From JADGGV01 sp035715725 (GTDB lineage Bacteria > Gemmatimonadota > Gemmatimonadetes > Longimicrobiales > RSA9): a stretch of 52,376 nucleotides of DNA. The notes beneath the pieces were generated by a model that ran no database searches, was not told the origin of the DNA, and worked only from the letters and a program-made list of their open reading frames with translations. The stretch covers positions 1 to 52,376 of the forward strand of contig DASTKT010000050.1 in the NCBI GenBank assembly GCA_035715725.1, in the 5' to 3' direction. Every line of letters starts with the position of its first letter. The stretch's first letter is position 1. Position numbers and translations under genes: made by a program. Below are positions 30,998-39,941 of this stretch, one piece after another.

Positions 30998-31773
30998 GCC
31001 GTAGCCGGCTCCGCACGGTCGCGCCGCTCGCGCTCCTCGTGAGCGCGGCGGCCGCGACCGGCTGCGCGACCAAGCGGGACGTGCGGGACCTGCAGGCGCA
31101 GATCGCCACGCTGCAGGCGCGCCAGGACTCGCTGTTCCGCGAGCTGCAGCGCCAGCACCGCGAGTCGCTCGACTCCGTGGCCAAGGGGCTGGACCTGCTG
31201 GTACGCGTGCGCGGCGACCTCGGCCACCAGCTCCTCAGCGTCGAGCAGCAGCTCGTGCAGTTGCAGGAGCTGGCCGGCCAGAGCCAGCGCCGCCTCTCGG
31301 ACCTGAACGCCCAGCTCGAGGCGAACCGGCAGCGCCTGACCGCGCCGGTCGACTCGACCGGGACCGCGCCCGCGCCGCAGCCGGGCGGCGGCGCGAGCGC
31401 GCAGGACCTCTACGACATCGGCCGGAGCCAGCTCCAGAACGGCGCCGCCGTCACTGCGCGTCGTGCCTTCGAGCAGCTCCTCGCGAGCTTCCCGCAGGAC
31501 TCCCTCGCGGCCGCGGCCCAGTTCGGCATCGCCGAGACGTACGCGCTCGAGAAGCAGGGCGACCGGGCGCTCCGCGAGCTGGAGCGCGTCGTCGAGCAGT
31601 ATCCGAGCTCGGCGCGGGCGCCCGCGGCGCTCTACCGCGCGGGGATCCTCGAGGAGGAGCGGGGGAACGCCAAGAAGTCCCGCGAGTACTTCCAGCGGGT
31701 CGTCGCTCGCTACCCCCGGTCGGACGAGGCCGCCTCCGCCCGCCGCAAGCTGGGGAGCAGCAGCCGGCGTTGA
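30994..31773 (+). CDS. cpoB: Tol-Pal coordinator CpoB (YbgF)-like
   Basis: A 259-aa protein with a predicted lipobox (AATGC, Cys24), a coiled-coil region (about residues 30-105) and a C-terminal TPR domain (DIGRSQLQNGAAVTARRAFEQLLASFP and following repeats). This is the architecture of CpoB/YbgF, which links Tol function with peptidoglycan synthases. E. coli CpoB is a soluble periplasmic protein, whereas this copy appears lipidated. The GTG at 30994 overlaps the pal stop. It ends the Tol-Pal operon. Confidence 0.88.
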   Translation: MSRSRLRTVAPLALLVSAAAATGCATKRDVRDLQAQIATLQARQDSLFRELQRQHRESLDSVAKGLDLLVRVRGDLGHQLLSVEQQLVQLQELAGQSQRRLSDLNAQLEANRQRLTAPVDSTGTAPAPQPGGGASAQDLYDIGRSQLQNGAAVTARRAFEQLLASFPQDSLAAAAQFGIAETYALEKQGDRALRELERVVEQYPSSARAPAALYRAGILEEERGNAKKSREYFQRVVARYPRSDEAASARRKLGSSSRR

Positions 31774-31830
31774 TCGGTGGCGGCGGGCTCCCCGCCGCCG
31801 GCCGATCCGGTCCTGTTCCCGTGGGTGCCG

Positions 31831-32328
31831 ATGCGTTGCCCGTACTGCCACGAGACCGAAGACCGCGTGGTCGACTCGCGCGTCAGCCGCGAGGGCCGCG
31901 CCGTGCGCCGCCGCCGCGAGTGCCTCGCCTGCGCGCGCCGCTTCACCACGTACGAGTACGTGGAGGAGCGGCCGCTCTCCGTCGTCAAGCGCAACGGGAC
32001 CACCGAGCCGTACGACCGCGCCAAGCTGCTCCGCTCCGTCCAGCTCCCCTGCGCCAAACGGCCGATCCCCATCGCCGGGATCGAGGCGATCGTCGACGAG
32101 GTCGAGGACGAGCTCGGCCGCCTCGGCCAGGACGAGGTGTCCAGCGGCACCATCGGCGAGATGGTCATGGAGCGCCTCAAGGCGCACGACCATGTGGCGT
32201 ATGTCCGCTTCGCCTCGGTGTATCGGAACTTTCAGGACCTCGATGAGTTCTACGACGAGCTGCGGGACCTGAGCGTGCGCCGCGCCCGGGCGGCCCTGAA
32301 CGAGAACCAGGCCGAGCTTCCCCTGTAG
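31831..32328 (+). CDS. nrdR: Transcriptional repressor NrdR
   Basis: A 165-aa zinc-ribbon and ATP-cone repressor of ribonucleotide reductase genes. The zinc ligands are C3, C6, C31 and C34, followed by the family block RRRECLACARRFTTYEYVE and the ATP-cone (VVKRNGTTEPYDRAKL). The ATG at 31831 places the first CxxC at residue 3, as in other NrdR proteins; the frame is open to 31777. There is no clear Shine-Dalgarno. No nrd genes are in the window. Confidence 0.95.
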   Translation: MRCPYCHETEDRVVDSRVSREGRAVRRRRECLACARRFTTYEYVEERPLSVVKRNGTTEPYDRAKLLRSVQLPCAKRPIPIAGIEAIVDEVEDELGRLGQDEVSSGTIGEMVMERLKAHDHVAYVRFASVYRNFQDLDEFYDELRDLSVRRARAALNENQAELPL

Positions 32329-32336
32329 GGTCCACG

Positions 32337-33140
32337 ATGCCGAAGCGCGCCGCTCACGCCGAGGAAATGCCCTTCCTGGATCACCTGGAAGAGCTCCGGT
32401 GGCGGATCCTCTGGAGTCTGCTCGCACTCCTCCTCTGCACCCTGGTCGGGTTCTGGCTCGTCACGCACTTCGACGTGATGGAGCTGCTCATCCGCCCGAT
32501 CCAGCCGTTCCTCCACGGCACGAAGCTGAAGTACCTGAACCCGACGGACCCGTTCTTCATCACGATCCAGCTCGCCATCACGGCGGGGATCCTGATGGCG
32601 CTGCCGATCGTCGTCTACCAGCTCTGGGCCTTCGTCGGCCCGGCGCTGATGCCGACGGAGAAGCGCGCCATCGTGCCGGCGCTCTACCTCGGGCTCCTGC
32701 TCTTCTGCATGGGCGCGGCGCTGGCCTACTGGGGCGCGCTGCCGCTCACGCTCAAGTTCATGATGAGCTTCCAGACCGGCAGCCTGGAGCAGTCGATCGT
32801 CGTTGACCAGTACCTGGGCTTCGTCGTCAAGATGTTGCTGGCGTTCGGCGCCATCTTCGAGCTCCCCGTGGTCGTGCTCGTCCTCGCCACGCTGGGGCTC
32901 GTGACGTCGCAGTTCCTGGCGAAGTCCCGCCGCTACGCCATCGCGCTGGCCACCGTCGTCGCCGCCGTGCTCACGCCCGGCGACGCGGTTTCCCTGACCA
33001 TTTTCATGATGCTCCCGCTCATGTTCCTCTACGAGCTGAGCATCGTCCTGGCGAAGATCGTCGAGCGCCGGCGGGCTCGCCGCCTCGCGGCGGAGCCGTC
33101 GCCGGAGACCGAGCCGTCGCCGGAGACCGAGACTGCATGA
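32337..33140 (+). CDS. tatC: Twin-arginine translocase subunit TatC
   Basis: A 267-aa protein with six transmembrane helices. The conserved FLDHLEELRWRILWSL at the N-terminus is the twin-arginine signal-binding region, and LNPTDPFFITIQLAI also matches TatC. The C-terminus carries two perfect copies of EPSPET, encoded by an exact 18-bp tandem duplication (33093-33128). The Tat system exports folded proteins. A TatA gene is about 10.5 kb downstream. The stop overlaps the lptD start (ATGA). Confidence 0.95.
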   Translation: MPKRAAHAEEMPFLDHLEELRWRILWSLLALLLCTLVGFWLVTHFDVMELLIRPIQPFLHGTKLKYLNPTDPFFITIQLAITAGILMALPIVVYQLWAFVGPALMPTEKRAIVPALYLGLLLFCMGAALAYWGALPLTLKFMMSFQTGSLEQSIVVDQYLGFVVKMLLAFGAIFELPVVVLVLATLGLVTSQFLAKSRRYAIALATVVAAVLTPGDAVSLTIFMMLPLMFLYELSIVLAKIVERRRARRLAAEPSPETEPSPETETA

Positions 33141-36136
33141 GCTTTCCGATGAACGAGCGGCGCGGCTCGCCGGCGCGGAGCGGCCTGCTCGCGCTCGCGC
33201 TGATCCTCGTGGGCGGGGCCGCCGCGGCGCAGCAGCCGGTCCCGGCCGCGAAGCCGGAGCCGCCCAAGGACCCGCGCACCCGTATCCTGGACCGCCTCAA
33301 GACGCTGGATGCCAAGGCGGCGCCGCCCGATGCGACGGCCGTCTCGCAGGACTCGACCGCGCAGGTCGTGGTCACGCCGGACGCCATCGCCCCGCCGGCC
33401 GGCGCTCCCGGCGTGCGCCCGCCGGCGCGCCAGACCACCGTGACGGTCACGCAGGACTCCGTCATGAAGGCGCTGAGCGAGCTGCCCGGCTTCACGGCCA
33501 CGTCCTACGAGGGGAGCTCCGCGCGCTTCCTGGCCGACACCGGCCAGCTCGTGCTGAAGGGCCCCGCCAAGGTCGTGCAGGCCGGGGAGGCCATGACGGC
33601 CGACTCGATGCTGGTCTACGACCAGGTGGCGGCCGTCGCCTGCGGCTACGGCAAGCCGGTCCTTGCCGGGACCGGGGAGAACGCGCCCGTCGAGAGCGAC
33701 CAGATCTGCTTCGACGTGCGCACGAAGATGGGCGTGGCCCTCGGCGCCCGCACGAAGTTCACCGAGCAGGGGACCTGGTTCGTCCACGGCGAGAAGGTCT
33801 ACACCGCCGGCTCCGAGCGCCTCTTCGCGCACGACGCCGAGTTCACCGACTGCGACCTCAAGGTCCCGCACTACCACTTCACCGCGAAGAAGGTGAAGAT
33901 CGTCAAGGGCGACGTCCTCGTCGCCCGCGACGTGACGCTCAACTTCGGCGACGTCCCCGTCTTCTGGCTCCCCTTCATGATGCAGAGCATGAAGCAGGGC
34001 CGCCGCAGCGGGCTCCTGCCGCCCCGCTTCGACATCAACGACATCGCCCGGACCAGCCCCGGCTACAACCGCCGCATCCAGGACGTCGGCTTCTACCTGG
34101 CCATCAGCGACAACCTGGGCGCGGAAGCGTCCATGGACTGGTTCAGCAACAACTACACGGCGCTGAACGGCAGCTTCGACTACAACTTCGCGCGCCAGTT
34201 CCTGCAGGGCGCGGTCACCGCCAAGCAGTACTGGAAGCAGGGCGGCGGCACCGAGCTCACGCTGGCGTCGCAGAACTCCTGGCGCCCCGACGAGCGGACG
34301 AACGTCAGCCTGTCGGCGAGCTACGCCACCTCGAGCGCGTTCGTGCGCCGGCAGTCGTTCGACCCGCGCGAGCTGAACCGGACGATCGACTCGAACGGCG
34401 CGCTCGGCCACAATTTCAGCTGGGGCTCGCTGAACCTGCAGGCCAGCCGCCGGCAGTACATCACGGACAGCAAGGTCGAATGGCAGCTCCCGGCCGTCGG
34501 CCTGAACATCCAGCCGATCTCGCTCTTCGGCGCCGGCACCTGGTCCGGCGGCGTGAACGTGGACACGCGCCGGGTCGACATCAAGGACTTCACGCTCAGC
34601 CCGACGAGCCAGGAAAGTCGGGGCGTGACGGGGAGCATGAACAGCAGCTTCAACCTCGGCCGGCTGTCCTGGTCGCAGTCGCTGAGCTACGGCCGCAGCG
34701 ACCTCCTCGCGCGCGACTCGGTCATGGCCGACGACACCACGAAGGTGGTGGAGTTCGCGCCCGGCAAGCTCGACAACAAGGTGGACTGGAGCTCCTCGCT
34801 CAGCTTCCAGCAGCGCCTGATCGGAACGAGCAGCTTCACGCCGCACCTGGCGCTCCGGGGCCAGACGCTGATGGGCGGACAGACGATCACCGTCCGGGAC
34901 AGCACCACCGGGAAAGACTCCACGTTCGCGCTCGTCTCCTCGGTGTCCGCGCCGATGCGCCTCGACTTCGGCGCCGACCTCCAGACGGACCTGTACGGCT
35001 TCTGGCCCGGCGTCGGCCCGTTCGCCGCGATCCGCCACAAGTTCTCGCCGGGGATCGGCTACAGCTACTCCCCGACGCCGACGAGCGTGAGCGATCGCCA
35101 GAAGCAGGCGTTCGGCGGCCTCGAGGCGCTCCGCGAGACGAATCAGCTCACGTTCCGCCTGAACCAGACGTTCGAGGCCAAGTTCAAGGGGACGCAGCCG
35201 AACCCGGACTCCGCGGCCCAGGCGGACACGGCCTCGCTCGATCCGGACCAGCCGCGGCGCCGGCAGGAGGCGCGCAAGCTGACGCTCCTCTCGCTCGCCA
35301 CGTCGATCCCGGTCTACGACTTCGCGCGGGACACGGCGCTCACCACGGTGCTCGGACGGCCGACCCGCATCGGCTTCACGACCGGGACCGTCACGAACAC
35401 GATCAGCTCCGACCTGCTGCGCGGCCTCTCGCTCAGCGTCACGCACGAGATCTTCCGCAAGGACAGCGTCGGGCAGATCGTCTCCCGACGCGATAGCACC
35501 GGGGCGCCGCTGCCGGGCGGCACGACGGTCGTGCGGCAGAACGTCTGGGCGCCCCACATCCAGGCGCTGAACGCCTCGTTCTCGCTCAGCAACAACTCCG
35601 GCATCTTCCGGCTGCTCGGCCTCGGCCCGAAGGCGCCGAAGCCCGGCGAGGCGCCGGCGCGGCAGCAGCAGCCGACGCCGGCCGACAGCGCCGGCGCCAG
35701 CCCGGGCACGGCGCGCGCCGGCCTCGGGATGATCCCGAACCGCGACGGCCGCGACGCGGAGTACGGCGCACGCGCCGGCGGCGGGCCGGTGGGCTCCTGG
35801 AACGCGTCGCTGACCTACAGCCTCTTCCGGCCCCGCGCGGACGAGCTGGCGGGCGGCGCGCAGGAGAGCCAGATGGTCACGGGGAACCTCTCGTTCCAGC
35901 CGACCGAGCACTGGAGCGTGCAGTGGAATACGGGCTACAACTTCACGCTCGGCCAGTTCAGCGACCACATGCTGACGCTGACGCGGGACCTGCACGACTG
36001 GGAGGCCCACTTCTCCTTCGTGAAGGCGCAGAACGGCAACTTCACGTTCATGTTCAACGTGAACCTGCGGGCCAACCCGGACCTGAAGTTCGACTACGCG
36101 CAGCGCGGCCGGAACGACCTCAACAACCCGTTCTAG
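33137..36136 (+). CDS. lptD: LptD-like LPS assembly outer-membrane protein
   Basis: A 999-aa protein with a signal peptide (GLLALALILVGGAAAAQQ), a Pro/Ala-rich linker, a short OstA-like N-terminal domain (about residues 100-280; TGQLVLKGPAKVVQAGEAMTADSM, FVHGEKVYTAGSERLFAHDAEFTDC) and a long beta-barrel part with many alternating aromatic and polar strands. LptD forms the outer-membrane pore for LPS with LptE. DCDLKVPHYHFTAKKVKI and GDVPVFWLPFM match the barrel-joining region of the family. It is larger than Proteobacterial LptD, because of a big low-complexity loop near residues 830-880. It is coupled to tatC by ATGA. Confidence 0.82.
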   Translation: MSFPMNERRGSPARSGLLALALILVGGAAAAQQPVPAAKPEPPKDPRTRILDRLKTLDAKAAPPDATAVSQDSTAQVVVTPDAIAPPAGAPGVRPPARQTTVTVTQDSVMKALSELPGFTATSYEGSSARFLADTGQLVLKGPAKVVQAGEAMTADSMLVYDQVAAVACGYGKPVLAGTGENAPVESDQICFDVRTKMGVALGARTKFTEQGTWFVHGEKVYTAGSERLFAHDAEFTDCDLKVPHYHFTAKKVKIVKGDVLVARDVTLNFGDVPVFWLPFMMQSMKQGRRSGLLPPRFDINDIARTSPGYNRRIQDVGFYLAISDNLGAEASMDWFSNNYTALNGSFDYNFARQFLQGAVTAKQYWKQGGGTELTLASQNSWRPDERTNVSLSASYATSSAFVRRQSFDPRELNRTIDSNGALGHNFSWGSLNLQASRRQYITDSKVEWQLPAVGLNIQPISLFGAGTWSGGVNVDTRRVDIKDFTLSPTSQESRGVTGSMNSSFNLGRLSWSQSLSYGRSDLLARDSVMADDTTKVVEFAPGKLDNKVDWSSSLSFQQRLIGTSSFTPHLALRGQTLMGGQTITVRDSTTGKDSTFALVSSVSAPMRLDFGADLQTDLYGFWPGVGPFAAIRHKFSPGIGYSYSPTPTSVSDRQKQAFGGLEALRETNQLTFRLNQTFEAKFKGTQPNPDSAAQADTASLDPDQPRRRQEARKLTLLSLATSIPVYDFARDTALTTVLGRPTRIGFTTGTVTNTISSDLLRGLSLSVTHEIFRKDSVGQIVSRRDSTGAPLPGGTTVVRQNVWAPHIQALNASFSLSNNSGIFRLLGLGPKAPKPGEAPARQQQPTPADSAGASPGTARAGLGMIPNRDGRDAEYGARAGGGPVGSWNASLTYSLFRPRADELAGGAQESQMVTGNLSFQPTEHWSVQWNTGYNFTLGQFSDHMLTLTRDLHDWEAHFSFVKAQNGNFTFMFNVNLRANPDLKFDYAQRGRNDLNNPF

Positions 36137-36176
36137 CGCTGCCATCCGGCGCCTCGATTCCCGCCCGCGGGGCCGC

Positions 36177-36205
36177 TTGTGGCGCCTCGCGGGCGGGTCT
36201 ATTAT
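36177..36205 (+). promoter_or_regulatory. hutH promoter, probably leaderless
   Basis: TTGTGG at 36177-36182, a 17-nt spacer and TATTAT at 36200-36205. The ATG at 36212 is exactly 6 nt after the -10. A 10-bp inverted repeat (CCCGCCCGCG at 36160-36169 with CGCGGGCGGG at 36188-36197) covers the -35 and spacer. It may be the lptD terminator or a regulator site. Confidence 0.6.
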
Positions 36206-36211
36206 CCGCCC

Positions 36212-37738
36212 ATGGCTCCCCTGGAATTGCGAGGCGACGCGCTCCGCCTCGAGGACGTCGAGGCGGTCGCCTTGCCGCCGTACGCGCCCGTGCATCTCGC
36301 GGCCGCCGCCCGTGAGCGGGTGCTGGCGGCGCGCGCCGTCGTCGAGCGGGCCGTCGCCGAGGGGCGCGTCGTCTACGGGCTGACCACGGGGTTCGGCGCG
36401 CTCGCCGAGGTGGCCATCCCGCTCGACCGGATCCGCGAGCTCCAGGTCAACCTGATCCGCAGCCACGCCGCCGGCGTGGGCGCGCCGCTCCCCGAGGACG
36501 AGGTCCGCGCCATTACGCTGCTGCGCGCCAACGTCCTGGCGCTGGGCCACTCCGGCGTCCGTCCCGCCGTCGTCGAGCTGCTCCTCGAGATGCTGAACCG
36601 TGGCGTGCACCCGGTCATCCCGGAGCGCGGCAGCGTCGGCGCCTCCGGCGACCTGGCTCCGCTCTCGCACCTCGCGCTCGTCCTGATCGGGGAAGGGGAG
36701 GCCACGCTCCGCGGGGAGCGGCTCGCCGGCGGCGAGGCGCTCCGGCGCGCCGGACTCGAGCCGGTCACGCTCGAGGCCAAGGAGGGCCTCGCCCTCAACA
36801 ACGGCACGCAGGTCCAGACCGGCATCGGCATCCTCGCGCTGCGCCGCGCCGAGCGCGCGATCGAGACCGCCGAGGTCGCCGGCGCCATGAGCCTCGAGGC
36901 GCTGCGCGGCACGCCGGACGCGTTCGACGAGGCCATCCAGCGCGTCCGCCCCCACCCGGGGCAGCGCGAGAGCGCCGCGCGTCTACGCGCGCTCCTCGGC
37001 CACTCGCAGATCCGCGAGTCCCACCGCCACGGCGACCCGCGCGTCCAGGATGCCTACTCGCTCCGCTGCATGCCGCAGGTCCACGGCGCGGCGCGCCAGG
37101 CGCTCTCCTACGCGCGGCAGGTGCTCGAGGTCGAGGCCAACAGCGCCACGGACAACCCGCTCATCTTCCCGGACGAGGGGCGGATCCTCTCCGGCGGCAA
37201 CTTCCACGGCCAGCCCGTGGCGCAGGTGCTCGACCTCCTGGCCATGGCGTGCGCCGACCTGGCGAGCATCAGCGAGCGCCGCATCGCGCGCCTCGTCGAT
37301 CCGGCGCTGTCCGGGCTGCCGGCGTTCCTCACCCCGGATGCCGGCGTGAACTCCGGCCTCATGATGGCGCAGATCGTCGCCGCCTCGCTCGTGACCGAGG
37401 CGCGCCTGCGTGCGGTGCCCGCCAGCACGGACTCGGTGCCGACGGATGCCAACAAGGAGGACCACGTCTCCATGGGGGTGGCGGCCGCGCTCAAGGCACG
37501 GGACGCCGTCGGCCTGCTGGAGACCGTACTCGCCATCGAGCTGCTCACCGCGGCGCAGGGGCTCGAGTTCCTGAAGCCGCTGCGTCCCGGTGCCGGTGTC
37601 GAGCGCGCCTATCTCCTGCTGCGAGAGGTCGTTCCGGCCCTCGGGCAGGACCGCGTCCTCGCGCCGGACATCGACGCCGTCCTCGGGCTCGTGCGCGGCG
37701 GCATCTTCGCCGGGGTCGCGCAGGCAGGCGCCGCGTGA
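36212..37738 (+). CDS. hutH: Histidine ammonia-lyase
   Basis: A 508-aa enzyme that removes ammonia from histidine to give trans-urocanate. The tripeptide A144-S145-G146 in GSVGASGDLAPL forms the MIO cofactor. YGLTTGFG, NNGTQVQTGI and QDAYSLRCMPQVHGA are also diagnostic, and NSATDNPL marks the active-site loop. The ATG at 36212 is preferred to the upstream GTG at 36179 because a strong promoter with its -10 box lies directly before it. The stop overlaps the GTG of hutI. Confidence 0.97.
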   Translation: MAPLELRGDALRLEDVEAVALPPYAPVHLAAAARERVLAARAVVERAVAEGRVVYGLTTGFGALAEVAIPLDRIRELQVNLIRSHAAGVGAPLPEDEVRAITLLRANVLALGHSGVRPAVVELLLEMLNRGVHPVIPERGSVGASGDLAPLSHLALVLIGEGEATLRGERLAGGEALRRAGLEPVTLEAKEGLALNNGTQVQTGIGILALRRAERAIETAEVAGAMSLEALRGTPDAFDEAIQRVRPHPGQRESAARLRALLGHSQIRESHRHGDPRVQDAYSLRCMPQVHGAARQALSYARQVLEVEANSATDNPLIFPDEGRILSGGNFHGQPVAQVLDLLAMACADLASISERRIARLVDPALSGLPAFLTPDAGVNSGLMMAQIVAASLVTEARLRAVPASTDSVPTDANKEDHVSMGVAAALKARDAVGLLETVLAIELLTAAQGLEFLKPLRPGAGVERAYLLLREVVPALGQDRVLAPDIDAVLGLVRGGIFAGVAQAGAA

Positions 37739-38955
37739 GCGCGCTCCTCTTCCTCGAGCTGGCCGAGGTCGTCACCGGCACCTCCGCCGACCCGGCCGCG
37801 GGGCTCCGGGCGGGCGTCGGCATCGCCGTCGAGGACGGCCGCATCGCCGAACTGGCGCCGGACGCGGAGCTCCTCGCCCGCTACCCCGCCGCCGAGATCG
37901 TGCGCGGCGGCCCCGTCGTTGCCACGCCCGGCTTCGTCGACTCCCACACCCACGCGCTGTTCGGGCGCTGGCGCGCCGCCGAGTTCGCGCTCCGCTCGCG
38001 CGGCGTCCCCTACATGGAGATCGCCCGCAGGGGCGGCGGCATCAACGCCTCCGTGCGCGACCTGCGCGAGCGCTCCGAGGACGAGCTCGTCGAGATCACC
38101 CGGCCGCGCCTCCAGGAGATGCTCCGCCACGGCACCACCACCGCCGAGGTGAAGAGCGGCTACGGGCTGACTACCGAGGACGAGCTGAAGATGCTGCGCG
38201 CGATCCGGCGCCTCGACGCCGAGGGGCCGCTCGATCTCGTCCCGACGTTCCTCGGCGCCCACGAGTTCCCGCCCGAGTACCGCGGCAGCAACCGCGGCGA
38301 GTACGTCGATCTCCTCGTCGGCGAGATGGTCCCCGCCGTCGCCGCGGCCGGCCTCGCCCGCTTCTGCGACGTCTTCCTCGAGCCTGGCGTCTTCACGCCG
38401 CCCGAGGCGCGGCGCATCCTCGAGGCCGGGCTGGCGCACGGCCTGGCGCCCAAGCTCCACGCCGACGAGCTCGAGAATTCCGGCGGCGCGGAGCTCGCCG
38501 CCGAGCTGCACGCCGTCTCCGCCGACCACCTCGGCGCCATCAGCGATGCGGGGATCCGGGCGCTGGCACGCTCCCACACGGTCGCCACGCTGCTCCCCGC
38601 CACGCTCTTCTTCCTGGGGAAGAGGCAGCACGCCCCCGCCCGCCGGCTCCTCGACGCCGGCGTGGTCCTGGCGCTCGCCACCGACTTCAACCCGGGCTCC
38701 GCGCCGTCGCCGAGCATGCCGCTCGTGCTCACGATCGCGTGCTCGAGCCTCGGCCTCGATCCGCTCGAGGCCATCGTCGCCGCCACCGGCGGCGGGGCCC
38801 GCGCCCTCGCGCTCGACGACGGCCGCGGCACGCTCGTCCCCGGCGCCCCGGCCGACCTCGTGCTCTGGGACGCCTCCGACCACCGGGAGATCCCTTACCG
38901 CTTCGGCAGCAACCTCGTCGCCGGGGTCTGGAAGCGGGGGCTCCGCGTCGCATGA
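37735..38955 (+). CDS. hutI: Imidazolonepropionase
   Basis: A 406-aa metal-dependent amidohydrolase that opens the ring of imidazolone-5-propionate, the third step of histidine breakdown. Metal-binding motifs are visible: VDSHTHALFGR, AHEFPPEYR, LHADELENSGG and the C-terminal aspartate region ATDFNPGSAPS. The start is a GTG at 37735 within the hutH stop (GTGA). hutU, which makes its substrate, is not in the window, so it must be encoded elsewhere or another urocanase is used. Confidence 0.95.
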   Translation: MSALLFLELAEVVTGTSADPAAGLRAGVGIAVEDGRIAELAPDAELLARYPAAEIVRGGPVVATPGFVDSHTHALFGRWRAAEFALRSRGVPYMEIARRGGGINASVRDLRERSEDELVEITRPRLQEMLRHGTTTAEVKSGYGLTTEDELKMLRAIRRLDAEGPLDLVPTFLGAHEFPPEYRGSNRGEYVDLLVGEMVPAVAAAGLARFCDVFLEPGVFTPPEARRILEAGLAHGLAPKLHADELENSGGAELAAELHAVSADHLGAISDAGIRALARSHTVATLLPATLFFLGKRQHAPARRLLDAGVVLALATDFNPGSAPSPSMPLVLTIACSSLGLDPLEAIVAATGGGARALALDDGRGTLVPGAPADLVLWDASDHREIPYRFGSNLVAGVWKRGLRVA

Positions 38956-38960
38956 AGCGC

Positions 38961-38989
38961 TTGTGAGATCGAAGCTTCGCCTGTATCTT
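38961..38989 (+). promoter_or_regulatory. Promoter for the formiminotransferase gene
   Basis: TTGTGA at 38961-38966, a 17-nt spacer and TATCTT at 38984-38989. The ATG at 38999 is only 9 nt after the -10, so the leader would be about 0-4 nt. Confidence 0.6.
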
Positions 38990-38998
38990 CCCTGAGCC

Positions 38999-39931
38999 AT
39001 GGCCGCCAGGATTCTGGAGGCGGTGCCGAACTTCAGCGAGGGTCGCGACCCCGACCTCGTCGCCACCATCGCGGAGTCCATGAGCGCGGCGGGTGCCGAC
39101 GTTCTCGACTGGTCGGCGGACCCGGACCATCATCGCTCCGTGATCACCGTCGTCGGATCGCCGGAGCAGGTGGAAGAGGCGGCGGTCGCGGCGGCCCGGG
39201 TCGCGTTCGAGCGGATCGACCTGCGACGCCACACCGGAGTTCACCCCCGCATCGGTGCCCTGGACGTCCTTCCGTTCGTGCCCCTGGTCGGTCTAACCAT
39301 GGACGATGCGCGCCGCAGCGCACGCCGGGTCGGGCGCCGTCTCGCGGACGAGCTCGGCATCCCGGTTTTCTTTTACGGCCAGGCGTCGGATCCGCCCGGC
39401 CGGCCGCTGTCGGCGCTGCGGAAGGGTGGGTTCGAGGCGCTCGCGCCGGGGTGGCCGGCCGAGCGAGTGCCCGACCTGCTGCCGGCCGGCTGGCCGCACG
39501 CGGGCGCGCACCCGACGGCGGGCGCCACCTGCGTCGGCGCCCGTGACCTGCTTCTGGCCTGGAACGTCTTTCTGACGGGCATCTCGCTCCCGGACGCCGC
39601 GGAGATCGCGGCCCGGATCCGGGAGCGGGGCGGTGGGTTCCGGGGCCTTCGGGCCCTCGCGCTGCGGCTCCCCCGCCGCGGCGCGCTACAGATCTCGATG
39701 AACCTGGAGGACCTCACGGCGACGTCGCCGATGGCCGTCTACCAGCGTATTGAGGCGCTGGCCGCCGAGCGTGGTGGGCGGATCGTGGAGACCGAGGTCA
39801 TCGGCCTGGTCCCCGATGGCCTCGTCTTGCCCGCCGCCGCCGACCGCCTGCGGCTGGAGCCGTCCGCGGCGGAGCGCCTGCTCTCGCAGCGCCTCGTCGC
39901 CCACCTGGCCGCCCTCCCCGGCACACGGTAG
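38999..39931 (+). CDS. ftcD: Glutamate formimidoyltransferase (single-domain FtcD)
   Basis: A 310-aa protein homologous to the formiminotransferase half of FTCD. VPNFSEGRDPDLV at the N-terminus is the classic signature, followed by HHRSVITVVGSPE, RRHTGVHPRIGALDVLPFVPL and GARDLLLAWNVFL. It transfers the formimino group of formiminoglutamate to tetrahydrofolate, giving glutamate. The cyclodeaminase domain found fused in animals is absent. It sits right after hutI but has its own promoter. It completes a histidine-to-glutamate route except for urocanase. Confidence 0.93.
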   Translation: MAARILEAVPNFSEGRDPDLVATIAESMSAAGADVLDWSADPDHHRSVITVVGSPEQVEEAAVAAARVAFERIDLRRHTGVHPRIGALDVLPFVPLVGLTMDDARRSARRVGRRLADELGIPVFFYGQASDPPGRPLSALRKGGFEALAPGWPAERVPDLLPAGWPHAGAHPTAGATCVGARDLLLAWNVFLTGISLPDAAEIAARIRERGGGFRGLRALALRLPRRGALQISMNLEDLTATSPMAVYQRIEALAAERGGRIVETEVIGLVPDGLVLPAAADRLRLEPSAAERLLSQRLVAHLAALPGTR

Positions 39932-39941
39932 CCCGACTCCC

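Noticed and set aside
33029..36955. 1308-aa open frame on the - strand opposite lptD and hutH
   Set aside because: It spans two well-supported + genes and the promoter between them, and its translation has no recognisable domain.
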